Origin: Larix kaempferi
Lineage: Eukaryota; Streptophyta; Pinopsida; Pinales; Pinaceae
Direction: 5' to 3'
Length of the DNA stretch: 64,000 bases
Assembly: GCA_027924585.1 (NCBI GenBank)
Contig: BSBM01000068.1
Coordinates: 12,745,501-12,809,500, forward strand
Shown: positions 45,549 through 57,554 of the stretch, one piece after another
Layout: each line of letters begins with the position of its first letter
How positions within the stretch are numbered: position 1 is the first letter of the stretch
Program-made: the position numbers and the translations under genes
The notes under the pieces: model-generated
What the model was told of the DNA's origin: nothing
Databases searched by the model: none
The model's input: only the letters and a program-made list of their open reading frames with translations

Positions 45549-47669
45549 ATGGTTATCACCCGTGCAGGAGCAAAAACCATGGAAGAAGCACTTGCAGCCA
45601 TCCAAGCCAAACTCCAGGATCTGGATGAAAAATTTCTTGGCCTCCATCTTGAACATTTAGCTATGAACAACAAACAGCAATCCGAGTCTTCATCAGACAA
45701 TGGGTTCTCTTATTCCAGCAATTTCCGTGGTCCGAAGCTTGATTTTCCTTGCTTCAATGGTACTAATCCAACTGGATGGATCTATCGTGCAGAACAGTAT
45801 TTCAGTCTGCATAATACTTTTGATGTCAACAAAGTTTCGCGGGCATCCTTTCACTTGGAACAGGAAGCTCTTCAATGGTACTGTTGGTACATCAAGGCTC
45901 ATCCAGAGCCCAAATGGTCAGACTTTTGCCAGCTCCTTTTGCAACAATTTGGTCCTAGTGCTTTTGATGAATTCACCGAAGCCCTCACTAAACTTCGCCA
46001 AACTGGCACTATGAGAGAGTATCAAACTGAATTTGAGAACCTAGCCAACCACACCGAAGGATTGTCTGATGACTTTTACCGAAGTTGTTTTATCAGTGGT
46101 CTAAAGGATGCCATCCGCTCTGAGGTCAAAATGTTCTGTCCCACCACAATGATGGAAGCCCTAGGGTTGGCTAAGTTGGCAGAAGACAAGATTGCAGCCC
46201 AACAACGCTCCAAGCCTACTTTTGTTCCCTTTCGAAATGTGGGTTCTCAGCGACCACCTATACCGCAGGCTCCTCGACCGACGCCTATCAAGCGTTTATC
46301 TGAAACAGAGATGCAAGCACGCAGAGAAAAGGGGCTTTGCTATAATTGTGATGAGAAATTCACTCGGGGACATAGATGTGTTCAGCAAAAGCTCTATCTC
46401 TTGGATGTGGAGTCTCCTCCTGCCTTTGAAATTGGTGACGAAGATCCAGAAACACTGGATGCTCTGGTCGACATTCAGGAACTGCCTATTGACCCTCCGT
46501 CTCAGGATGACCAGCGAGAGATATCTCTCCATGCTTTAGCTGGAATCACCACCCCCCAAACAATGCGGGTCAGGGGTTACTTCAAGAAGCTTCCTCTTAC
46601 AATACTCATTCATTCTAGTAGCACCCATAATTTCATTGACCCTCGGATTGCCAAACAAGCTGATTGTTTTATCCATCCTTGCTCCAACGTTGAATTCATG
46701 GTTGCCAATGGGGGCACCTTACCTTGCAAAGGGAAGTGTCGACATGTGCGTATCTCTATGGGCGATTATACCTTGTGCTCTGACATGTTTGCCTTGCCCT
46801 TAGGTGGATGTGATGTGGTTTTGGGCACTCAATGGCTACGCACACTTGGCCCTATCTTATGGGATTTTGTTGAACTTTGGATGCAGTTTTCCCTCAATGG
46901 ACAAAAACACACATTGACAGGATTACAACCAGGTTCTCTCAGCATCATCAGTTCACATCGCATGGAAAAACTCCTCAAGAAGAATTCACATGGTGTCATC
47001 GCTCAGATCCATTCCATTCAGATGCAACCATCAGCGGTCTCCACTACTCCTTTGGATCTACAACAAATTCTGGATCGATATACAGGTGTCTTTGCTGAAC
47101 CAGTGGGATTGCCTCCTTCCAGGCCAGAAGACAATCGTATTCAGCTCCTTCCCGGCAGCGTTCCTCCCAACATCAGGCCCTATCGCTACCCATTTCACCA
47201 AAAAATGGAGATTGAAATGCTCATTCGGGACTCATTGAAGCAAGGTATTATTCGCCCAAGCACTAGTTCATTTTCTTCTCCAGTTATTCTTGTCCGCAAA
47301 AAAGATGGGTCATGGCGCCTCTACATTGAATTCCGAGCACTTAATCACCTCACCATCAAGGATAAGTTTTCAATTCCTGTTGTTGATGAGCTTCTTGATG
47401 AGATTCATGGGGCTCACTTTTTCTCCAAGTTGGATCTTCGTTCTGGGTATCATCAAATTCGGGTTCATGAGGATGATATCCCTAAAATAGCTTTCCGCAT
47501 ACATGATGGCCATTATGAGTTTTTGGTCATGCCCTTTGGCCTCACTAATGCTCCTTCCACATTCCAGGCCTTAATGAATAACATATTTCGACCCTACTTG
47601 CGGAAATTCATTCTGGTATTCTTTTATGATATCCTCATCTACAGTAAAACATGGGATGAACATCTCTAG
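45549..47669 (+). pseudogene. Gypsy gag-protease-reverse transcriptase, 706 codons to first TAG
   Basis: Gag occupies about residues 1-240 (FRGPKLDFPCFNGTNPTGWI, EALQWYCWY, F.QLL.QQFGPS). A zinc knuckle starts at Cys264 (CYNCDEKFTRGHRC). The protease region has HSSSTHNFID at 355-364, where active enzymes have DSGSTHNF: the catalytic Asp is His and the Gly is Ser. RT follows (KKDGSWRLYIEFRALN, FSKLDLRSGYHQI, MPFGLTNAPSTFQ). The catalytic FFDD reads FFYD (Tyr693 at 47625-47627). The frame stops with TAG at 47667. Both protease and RT would be inactive, so this copy is dead independently of the stop. Confidence 0.9.
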
Positions 47670-48464
47670 CATCTCGATCTTGTCATGCAACTTTTCTCTG
47701 ACCATCATCTCCATGCTAAGCAGTCTAAATGTGTTTTTGGCCAGAAGGAAGTTGAGTATCTCGGGCACATTATCTCAGCACAAGGGGTTCGCGTGGATCC
47801 TGGAAAAATCGATGCCATGAACAATTGGCCGCATCCTCAGACACTCAAGAGCCTTCGTGGTTTTTTGGGGTTGACTGGATACTACCGCAAGTTTGTCAAT
47901 GATTATGGGAAGATTGCATCTCCATTAATTGCTCTATTGAAAAATGATGCTTTTACATGGACACCTGCTGCTCAGTGTGCATTTGACAAACTAAAACAAG
48001 CTATGTGTACTACACCTGTGCAAGCTATGCCCGATTTTTCCAAGCCCTTCACTATTGAGAGTGATGCTTGCGGAAATGGACTTGGTGTTGTTCTCCTTCA
48101 AGATGACCACCCCATTGCATTCACCAGCAAAGCCCTTTCAGGTAAGAATTTAGCTGCCTCTACCTATGAGAAGGAAATTATGGCTATTTTGCATGCAGTA
48201 CAGAAGTGGCGCCCATACCTATTAGGGAATCATTTTTGCATCAAGACTGATCACCAGAGTCTGAAATACTTCTTGGACCAACGTGTCTCCTCCCCGGCAC
48301 AACAGAAATGGGTTAGCAAACTCATGGGTTATGACTATGAGATCACTTACAAGAAGGGTAAAGACAATATTGTGGCAGATGCTCTTTCTCACACATTTGA
48401 TGCCCAAGGTTCTCTTTCAGCTATTTCTATGCCTGTTCCAAATTGGTTGCAATCTGTTCAATAG
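47670..48464 (+). pseudogene. Gypsy RT thumb and RNase H domains
   Basis: Same frame as the upstream stretch. It reads KCVFGQKEVEYLGHIISAQG, GFLGLTGYYRKFV, then RNase H: FTIESDACGNGLGVVL, STYEKEIMAI, IKTDHQSLKYFL and NIVADALS. The D-E-D-D residues are present. The last motif has His where ADALSR is usual. It ends with TAG at 48462. Confidence 0.9.
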
Positions 48465-49409
48465 GGTTATGTCAATGACTCTTCCTTATCTCAAATCATC
48501 CAATGCTTGACCAACAACCCTTCTATTGTACCACATTACTTTTGGGATGGTGCTTCTCTGCGATACAAGGGTCGTTTGGTGCTTCCCTAGAGCACAGATA
48601 TTCAATAGGCTGTCTTCTATGAACTCCATGCTTCCCCATCAACAGGGCACTCTGGGTTCCTCAAAACGTATGAAGGAGCACGGCGTAATTCTTTTGGTAG
48701 GGCATGAAAAGGACAATTCAATAGATGGTGGCCGAATGTGATACCTGCTAGCATAATAAGGGTGAAACAACACTCCTTCCAGGATTGCTTGAACCATTTC
48801 CCATACCTACACGGATTTGGATAGATATTTCTATGGATTTCATTGAAGGGCTCCCTAAATCTGGCGGGAAGACAGTGATTATCATTGTGGTTGATCACCT
48901 CTCCAAATATAGTCATTTTTGTGCTCTCAGCCATCCCTATACAACCTCCTCCGTCGCTCAAATTTTCCTGGACCAGATCTTTCGTCTTCATGGCATCCCT
49001 TCTTCCATTGTCTCGGATTGTGATGCGACTTTCACCAGTCATTTTTGGACAGAACTATTTCGCCACACTGGCACCAAACTGAAGATGATTTCAGGGTATC
49101 ATCCACAAACAGATGGTCAAACTGAAATTATCAATAAATGCTTGGAAACTTATCTTTGTTGCTTCACCTCAGAACAACAACATCAGTGGGAAAAGTGGCT
49201 CCCTCTCGCTGAATGGTGGTACAATACCTCTTACCACACTGCCTCTAAAATGACCCCATATGAAGCAGTCTATGGTTAGGCACCTCCAGCTCTTCTTCCA
49301 TATACCCCCACCAGTTCACCAGTTCAGGAAGTTGACACGGTCCTTCGAAACCGCGATCATATTCTTAGCATTTTGCGAGACAATCTTCACATGGCAAGAA
49401 ATCGCCAGG
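48465..49409 (+). pseudogene. Gypsy integrase
   Basis: The linker and zinc-binding region are broken by TAG at 48588, 48606, 48698, 48722 and 48749 and by a 1 bp loss near 48687. The core at 48785-49279 is open: WIDISMDFIEGLPKSGGK (first Asp), IVSDCDATFTSHFW (second Asp; Cys where Arg is usual), YHPQTDGQTEIINKCLE (Glu), AEWWYNTSYHTA, MTPYEAVYG. A TAG at 49277 precedes APPALLPY, and similarity runs on to MARNR at 49409. No chromodomain or C-terminal tail remains. Confidence 0.88.
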
Positions 49410-50290
49410 GATGATTTTAGGGGCGAAATTTAGCCCAATGGCGAATTTAGAAGGTTTCCAATTTTTTTAGGGCGAATTTTTATGTAAAAGAGGTTTTTGA
49501 GAATTAATTTTAATAGCCCACTATTTATTGTTTTGTAAATATTCAAAAACTATATGGCCAAAATCGTATTTAGCAGGAATTTATAGGAGAAACCAGTCGC
49601 CCGCGATTTTTGTGGAAGAAATAAGGGAAAATTGATTTTCGCCAGTTTATTTTCATTGATTTTTCCTTGGATGCACCAGTCGCCCCCGATTTTTAGGGAT
49701 GTTGTTTCCTGTAAATTCATTCGCCGTGATTTTTGGCATGGCGGTTTTTGGAGCTATTGATCGCCCTCAATTTATAGCATGGGTTTTTTCGGAGCTATGG
49801 TTCGCCCTCAATTTCTGGCATGGGTTTTTTTTTGAGCTATGGTTCGCCCGCAATTTGAGGAAATAGCTGTTTTGGAGTCCAATTCGCCCGCGATTTGGCT
49901 GCTAGAGTGCCAATAAAACCCCTAGAATCGCCCATGGCTCATTTTGACTGTTTGTTTCAAAGAATCGAAGAATCGTGTTACCAGTTTGTAGCGTCACGCG
50001 TGTATCTGGAGGTTTGGATGTACATTTCAGAAGGGTTTCGAGAATTCAAAGGTATGTGCTTTTATCCTCAGTCTACCTTTCCCGTAGCACCCTTGGATGT
50101 GTCCCTTCATGGCTTCTTGTTGTTTGGGCAATTATCTTTCCGATATATTGGAATTTTTTAGCTAGTTTATGTGTTTAAGTTCCCAAGTATTCTTTCTTCT
50201 CTTAAAATCTCTTTGCTTATTTGGTTGGTATCCTTATCAAGCACATAGACACCAGTGTAAATCAGAGCCTCCTATGGAGACAGTAGAAGC
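49410..50290. repeat. Region with a 41 bp tandem repeat
   Basis: A unit of the form 'tcgccc.c.attt...ggcatgggtttttt.gagctatgg' has its cgcc core at about 49598, 49681, 49722, 49762, 49803, 49845 and 49884, so spacing is 39-42 bp (one double). 49410-49600 has looser relatives (ggggcgaaattt). 49900-50290 is not repetitive and holds no recognisable gene. The sharp left border against the gypsy integrase suggests an insertion or deletion breakpoint there. Confidence 0.65.
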
Positions 50291-50926
50291 CCCCATTGGG
50301 ATGGCTAATTTATTCTCAACAAGTAACCCATCCATACTTTGTCGAACTCAGTGTCTTGGCAAATTTGTGAATTTTACCAGATTTGACAACGTTTGGCCCA
50401 ATTGAAAAGACTCGAATTGTTTCAGAGCTGGGCCAAGTAGACTCCCCGAGTCTACCGAATCTTGTTTCACTGGTGTGTTCATTGGCATATCTTCTTGTAA
50501 TCAACACTTTGACTAAAACAACTAATATGTAGCAATTTATAGCAGGGGAAGAAAATATGGATAATTTCAAAATTCCAAAAGCATTTTATAGCTACGGCCC
50601 CTATCCTTAACAGCTTCTACCACCAAAAATATATACACTATGAATTATGCAAGCATTGAACTTTCTAAGTCATAATCTCCATCTTGAGAACATAAGTAAC
50701 ACTAATAAAAAATAAACTTTTGTATCAGACATTCTGATCCATCCTGTAGACTTTCCCTAATCTGACCATCATGACTCCTATTTACTTGAGAAGCTCTAAA
50801 ATCATAATGAGCTATGATTGGAAAGAGCATTGTAGCATGATGTCTCTTATATAGCCAAAAATAACTATAAAATAGTATGTTCTGCAACATCTACTGTTTT
50901 GGCATAAGTGAGTAGCTGGAGTATAC
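50291..50926 (-). other. Sequence downstream of the kinase exon
   Basis: If the kinase exon is still spliced, this would be intron. I searched it by eye for the next exon (…EYAYTM... block) and did not find it. Confidence 0.4.
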
Positions 50927-51385
50927 CTGGAGGGACGTATCCAACTGAGCCAGCAATTGCAGAAATACTCGCTGTGCCCTTGGAAGGATCCATAATCTTG
51001 CAAAGCTCAATATCACCTATTTGTGGCTCTCTTAAAGACTTTAGAAGAATGTTTTTGGTAGTGAGATCAAGATGGATGATTGGCTGTTGACAGCCATGTA
51101 GAAAAGCCAAACCTTGAGCTACACCTATAGCAATGTTGCAACGTGATGCCCAATCCAATATACAAACATTACTGGTGTGAAGAAAGTCTGAGAGGCTGCC
51201 TTTATGAACATATTCGTAGAAAAGGAAAACACCATCTGTGTCTAGAACATGTGCCAAGGGTGTCAGGATGTTGGGATGCCTTAGCCTCCCCTGCTTCTCC
51301 AGCTCTGCACAAAATTTTTGGTAGTTTCCTGATTTGAAACTTTTGTCGGTCCAGTTGAGCTTTTTGCTGTTTGCACCCTCTCATA
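50927..51385 (-). pseudogene. LRR receptor-like kinase, PXC3-like, isolated kinase exon
   Basis: In one frame (minus strand): KLNWTDKSFKSGNYQKFCAE, LEKQGRLRHPNI, TDGVFLFYEYVHKGSLSDFL, WASRC.IAIGVAQGLAFLHG, IIHLDLTTKNILL, IGDIELCKIMDPSKGTASIS, AIAGSVGYVPP. The HLD catalytic loop and a D-I-E triplet instead of DFG match the PXC3/At2g41820 subfamily as I recall it (a GEIE there), so they are family traits of an atypical kinase. The exon ends at a clean donor (ccag|gtatac) within the PPE codon group, the expected place. Upstream of Lys the match fades near 51385. No later exon was found nearby; a gene fragment is likelier than a live gene. Confidence 0.7.
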
Positions 51386-51389
51386 TTTT

Positions 51390-52680
51390 GCCCAGGAACT
51401 GGGAGACTGGCTCCACTCTGGTACACAATTTGGGTGTTTTTGTTAAAATAAATCTTAGTAGAATTATTGCAACTTGTCCAAAGAGGTTGGTCATTGCAAA
51501 TGGTCTGCTTGTGCAAACAGAATGGCTCTCAAGGGGCAAACCATTAACACAAGCACTTCCATTTGGCTATAAGGTGCTGTGACATTGGGGCACTATTCCG
51601 TGAAAGTCACCTAGGACATGCACCACCTGCTCCCATCTTCTTACTCTTATTTTGGAGGGGCATTAAACTTTGGTCGGTGGCCTGACATGCCACCATCTTG
51701 ACTGCTGAACCATGACCTTATTGAACTCGTTTGTATTTTAGTATTGATTTGAAGAAAATACTATGCAATTAACCGGTAGAAGCATTGTTGAGAATGTTAC
51801 AAGATTCATAATAAATGTAGAACAATACTGTGATCCTCAAACTTGTTCCAAGATTTTACTTAATTCTGTGATAAAGTCTTAACTGCACATTAAAAACTAT
51901 TTCTTTTTCATTTTGGATGTTGCTTCAAGAAACATGTCCCGAAGGCAGGGGATTCACTGCATGACATGGACTTCTTTTGGATTAGCTGCCTGGTCAGAGG
52001 GGTATCTATTCTCGCAAAGTCTCTTGGGACTGGCATCCAGTCTCATCCTCTTCTGAGACTTTCCATTTGGGTGGGATAGTAGACCACAGGTAGAATGGAA
52101 GCTGGTGTGTCATGGAAGAAATGTCTCAATGATCTAATGCAAAGTGATTATTTGCTTAAACTTCACTAGCTATTAGATATTTACTACGTGTGCAAGTTGG
52201 ATTTTGAGGCACATCTGCCAAAGACCAATTTGTAGCTGAAGATATATGATCCAAGCCAGAGAAACCATCAATGCAGCACATATGGTTGCCAAAGGTCTGA
52301 CCAGAGGCATTGCAACACTTACTGGGAAATTGAAACAAAATTTTATTGTATAGGAAGGTGCCCATGCAGTCACAAATAAACTCATGCCTATGCTAATAAT
52401 GGGAAACTGGTGGGACGAGAGATACCTTTGATTGTTTGGGGGTGTTTGACAAGCATTCTTGGAGAATACCTTTTGAATATATGAATGTAAATCAGGAGTT
52501 GATATCTGGATTCTGAAGTAAATGAATGATTCATGAAAGAGTCATGACTGATCACTGGAACATCTAGGATAAACTACCTCTCCTTCTAACAAATACTTGT
52601 TGTAGTGATACATGAATTTTAAAATTCAATCTGACATCTATTTTACATTGATTGAATGTTCACATAGCTGTGGGAAATCT
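51390..52680. other. Region upstream of the kinase exon
   Basis: Short minus-strand open stretches (51386-51516 and 52156-52385; the latter Cys-rich around ..CCNASGQTFGNHMCC..) could be eroded parts of the same receptor kinase gene, but the similarity is not clear enough to claim. Otherwise nothing recognised. Confidence 0.35.
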
Positions 52681-52714
52681 GACCTGAGGACAAGGCATAG
52701 GGTATTATGCTCCT

Positions 52715-53060
52715 CTGATCTGACCTGACCTGAAGTCTCTATGATGCATAAATGAATCTGATCTATGCTCCTGTCTCTGTCTCATATGAATGCATCTCTA
52801 TGAATCTCATCTGACCTGAAGTCTCTATGCTGCATAAATGAATCTGATCTATGCTCCTGTATGTCTCATATGAATGCATCTCTATGAATCTCATCTGACC
52901 TGAAGTCTCTATGCTGCCATAAATGAATCTGATCTATGCTCCTGTCTCTGTCTTATACGAAGTGCATAAACCTCTCTGAATCTGATCTATGCTCCAGTTT
53001 CTGTCTCATATGAATCCGATCTATGCTCCTGTCTCTGTCTCTATGCATAAACCTCTGACG
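52715..53060. repeat. ~85 bp tandem repeat array
   Basis: The unit 'ctgacctgaagtctctatg.tgcataaatgaatctgatctatgctcctgtctctgtctcatatgaatgcatctctatgaatctcat' recurs with gaagtctct at 52732, 52818 and 52902 (spacing 86 and 84), followed by shorter scrambled pieces to 53060. It is built of ctgatct and ctctgtct words; no coding role seen. Confidence 0.8.
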
Positions 53061-56000
53061 CTTACCTCTTGCATTTGGCTATTGCTTGTACCCAACCTTT
53101 TAGTGTTCGTTCAACCCCTCTGCCCTAGTCTCCTTGCAACCAGATGAAAAAATACATGACCCAAAATGTAAACCCACAACCACAGTATCGTATCTTTCAT
53201 TGTCATATAATGTATGTTTACACCATATTGTGCATGCTTGATACTCAAAACCTGTGCATGCATTTGTTTTCAGAAGCATCTAGTTCCTTCAAGTCATACA
53301 ATAAGTCCTCTTAGTGTCAAGAAATTTGCATTCACCTAGAAAAGATGCTCAGTAAACATCCTGCACACGGCTAACCTTATTCAAAATATATATGTCCTTA
53401 TCAACCCATATATATATGTAGAATTGATTGCAAATTACGTTGTTTCTATGAAGCTACACTGTAGAATATAGATCAGTAGTAGCATGTCTCATTAATTTCC
53501 ATTATAGAATAAGAATAGGCCACTAATATTCAAGTTTCAGGAATAACGTTCACTAATGCAATGTTGAGGCAAATTCTTATCATTGGGAGGCTAAACAAGT
53601 TGCAGTCAATGAACATTTTTTTATGATTCATCCCTTGATAACATCAGGCTTTTTGTAACCCTTGAAATCATTTGAAGCCTATAGACATTTATATACTGAT
53701 GTTCAAAATTGAGTACATTGGTTAACCAACCAGTTAACTATCGAGTTATATGGTGACATCTTCATGTTTTTAACCATTCACTATCCAATAATATACATGT
53801 ACTATCTACAACTATATCATAAACAAAGCTATCAAGGATATTTACTAACTTTTGGAGATTTAAGTGTTCCTAGTTGTATTTGAAAAGATGGTGTCCATTT
53901 TTTCTAGGGTATTATTATTTTTTCCCTTTTTTTTTTGAATTTCTTAGTGGACATGTTTTTGAGCTCTATATATACCGGATGTGGATCTCTATGGATCCAA
54001 ATCGGTGGAGGGATGGTTGCTGTAACATAGGTGACCAATTTGTTCTAGTAGTACCCTGTAGAAATCGTCTGAGTAACCCCCTTTGTTGTGATCTAGACTA
54101 CAATTCCTAATGCTACAGTGTAATTTATCATCCATAGGGATGAGTGTACTCTATCATAAGATTAACCTTTTGAGAGTGTAAAAGTGCCAGAAATGACCAC
54201 TAAAACCGTCATCTACTATAATAATTGTAAACCAAGCATTCACATAGAAAGTTGAATCTCCCTAGAATTAGATTGCACCAACAAAATCCTAGAGGAACCA
54301 TCTAGTAGGCAATATATGAGAGAGAACATGCAATGATAGAATTGAATGTTAAAGACAATGCATCATCCCTTTGGATAAAAACATATTCCTTCTGGAAGGT
54401 GATTGTTTGAAATCAAGTTGAGCCAACCATGTCTACTTAAAAATTAATCCTACCCCGATGTTGACCTCCTCTAACTTGCTATGTGTCATAAATATAGGGG
54501 TAGCAATTCTTTCTTGGTTGATGCCATCTACTTTTTGAGACAATCTCCGTGTCATTTATGAACAAAATATTCAAGGAACCTCCAGAAATGGAAATTGTTG
54601 CATTTTCCATATTATCCACTGTTCCATTGTATCTTCAATAATTCCAACATGGGTTTACCTTCCTGAGTTGAGAAGATCCTCCTCCAATTCCAAAATTGTA
54701 AGCTCAGGGGACAAACAAGGATTATAAATAATTCAAGGGTTATGAATGGTGTGAATTATTTAATTTTATGTAAATGTAACTCAATTGTTAAGCATGATGG
54801 TATATCCCTATGGAATATTGGATAAATTGAGTTAATAAGATCAGATTCCAGAACAAAACAGAATAAATTGCAGAAATAAGAACTACATAAATGCCAATAA
54901 ATCTTATCTTATCATACAATTTTTTAATAAAATGTGTATACAAAAGAATTGAAATGGATTCTTCAACTATAATACCAGATATGTTGTTTGCCAAACTATG
55001 AAAGGTGAAGTCCCATATGCAACAGATGTTCTGGAACATTGAAAATGCATCTTCATGGAATTATTATATTGCTTATCTCAATTGTAATTTTCCCTAATTT
55101 CAGTTCATTTGGCTCTATAATACTCCAAACCATGAAGTTGATGTTCAATAATTCCAGTGTCCTACTGCAATTGGGGGTTTCTTTTAAGCCATCCCACCAA
55201 AGAATTCCACAAAGACTCCCCTCTATCACAGAATCCATGAATTCTGGGCACCTGCTGTAGCAGCAGGAATGGGAAAGACAAATAACCAGCCATTTTAGAT
55301 CATTGTTCACCCTCAAGAAAACATCTTCACTATTCAAAATGTAAAGGGTGTGTATCCTATGCATATAAAACATGAGCACGAAAATATTCTTCAATTGTTA
55401 TGGGTGAGACCCAAACACAACTTACATATTGGCTTGCAGGACTATGTGGTTTAAAAAGATCATACATTTGAGCATGATAGTCTCAACTCTCTCATCATGA
55501 GATTCTGAGAAAATTCTGCTAATGTCAGACTCAAGCAAGTATTGATTGAACTGCGAGGAGTTTGCTTAATGTCAGATAAAATATCCTAGTCATCAGAAAA
55601 TACAGAGAATGATCCAAACAAAAAGGCATTCTCAAGGGAATAATTTTGAACCAAAATGAGGGCCATATGGTTAAGGGACATTTTGGCACAACTAAGTCCA
55701 AAGGCTATGAAGAAAGAAGCAATATTTTATGACCTAGTATTGGGTTAAATTATTAGTCCCATTAAGTATAACTATAGACCATATAGACATCAAGCATGCC
55801 TTATACCTCAACATATAATGTTAGAATATAATTTATTACATTTTAGCAGAAATGACACCACTTGAAATCCAATAAGGGTATGTACTTGGGAGTCAAGGAC
55901 ACCATATAGACACATGGAATGACACTTAGGAGTCAAAGACACCATAGAGAGGACATGTTTCATGATTGGGGCTCGACTCACAATGTGTAAGTCCTAGAAG

Positions 56001-56800
56001 GTTAATCTTCCTGTGAAGGACCTTTTTTTCCTTTTCAACCATGGTCTATGCCCCTGGACCCATCACGGGTCCCCAAAATGAATTAATCATAGCCATATCC
56101 CAATTAGAGGCCAAATATTCCATAGAAAGGTCTTATGTGGTGTTGCAATGCATATTTCACCACACTTGAGCCAAAGAATATTTGTTAAATGACCAAGGAT
56201 CTTTTTATACTGTCCTAACCATTATCAAGATGCATACACCCATCATTGTTACTAAAAACATTATAATGTCCTTTGGTAAACTATTCATAGTTGAAATATG
56301 GCCATGAGATGCAATGCTTTATGGATTTTAGATGTTTTTAATGGAAAATGAGTCTAAGAAGGATTATTTTGGGAATAACCTCATTATTTTGGGAATATGG
56401 CCAGACACTTCAATATTTTCCAGCACTTTGTTTAGTGATTGATTCTTGTATTTAAACATTGTTTGTGGTCAGTTTATTGAATCATAATTTAGTTGATTGT
56501 TCTTTTATTCTTTCCAGTAAATGAAAAAATGAAAAAGAGCTTTGTTGTAGAAAGTTTTGATTTTATGGCACTTTTGTTTCCTTGTTGCAACCACGCCACA
56601 CAAAAGCACTACCCTTTTTGAGTAATAACAGCCCTAAAAACTTTTTAATAAAATGAAATAGAAACATTTTTCTTTTTTAGGGTACACTACACCAATTAGT
56701 TTTGGTTAGGATCTTGAGTTTAAATCACCTTAAACCACTCAAGATCACACATTACGCAAAAATCGTAGTGAGACTATCACAGGTAAACCCATTTCACTCA
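53061..56800. other. Gene-poor stretch
   Basis: No family recognised on either strand. A short doubling occurs near 55890 and 55930 (aggagtcaa.gacaccata). A 113-codon minus open frame at 55053-55394 has no features I can name and is probably chance. Confidence 0.5.
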
Positions 56801-57320
56801 AAACTTGCCTGGGATCTATGCAGTAGGTAATTGCGAGCTCAGATTGTTGGGAATACTCCTCCTACTTTCTGTTCGAGCATACGCCAGGATTGGATTGCGT
56901 ATTGGGGACTCTTTCGAGTTTCGGGCTTAGCTACCCTTCCCACGCTTTCTGATTCGACCGGTGACTGTTCCCCCAGGAGTTTTCGGTGTTGTGGTAGCCT
57001 TAGTATCTGACTCTAGGTTCATACACAGGTGACAGCAGAGGGTATATCTGCTGTACCTAAGACAGACGTGGGAGGAAATCCCTTGCAGGTCTTTGGGAGG
57101 GCGGTTGGGTGATTCCAGCGCTTGCACCCTTAGTCATTGTATTGTGGACCCCGGGTAACTGTCTTTCTTCCTTCGTTGATCTGTTCTGGGCCCTCATCAT
57201 CCCAGACTCTTCTCCGGAAGGCATCTTTGTTTGCCTGGTTTGTATACTTAGGACTTTTTAGTTGGCGTGATGTTTGCCCCCTAGTTGTAGTGGCCACCAG
57301 GTTCTAGTCTGTTATTTTAT
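56801..57320. other. GC-rich block of unknown nature
   Basis: Composition rises clearly against the flanks. Blocks such as 'ccccaggagttttcggtgtt' and 'ggaccccgggtaactg' look like the inside of a long LTR, but I found no ends or partner. It lies left of the minus-strand Ty3 fragment and could be part of that element. Confidence 0.35.
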
Positions 57321-57554
57321 ATTTATAATCACGGAGAATATCACTCAGTCTGGGATTTCACTCAATTTCATGGGCATGAATATCTAGTTGAGGGGTTCAA
57401 GTGCATTTAGATCATATGCTAGAGTCCATATCATGGCATTGGATACCTCCTAGTTGGGATGATTACTGCTATATTCCAACTATGTTTATAGACTAGAATT
57501 GAATCACATACCTAATACTAACATAATAATATATGCTAGTTATATACTATAATA

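Larger units (their letters stand above)
44275..49409 (+). mobile_element. Ty3/gypsy retrotransposon, 3'-truncated
   Basis: A 5' LTR (44275-44649), primer-binding site (44652-44664), leader, gag, protease, RT, RNase H and integrase are present in the Ty3 order on the plus strand. The element ends abruptly after the integrase at 49409, where an unrelated 41 bp repeat array region starts. No polypurine tract or 3' LTR is present. The coding part has eight in-frame TAG codons and at least one 1-bp deletion (near 48687). Confidence 0.9.

Noticed and set aside
43300-49409. Endogenous pararetrovirus or retrovirus
   Set aside because: Domain order gag-PR-RT-RH-INT, LTR and tRNA-Met primer site are those of Ty3/gypsy; no movement protein or envelope seen.
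55053-55394. 113-codon minus-strand open frame
   Set aside because: No recognisable motif, no homologous neighbour and no splice or promoter context; probably chance.
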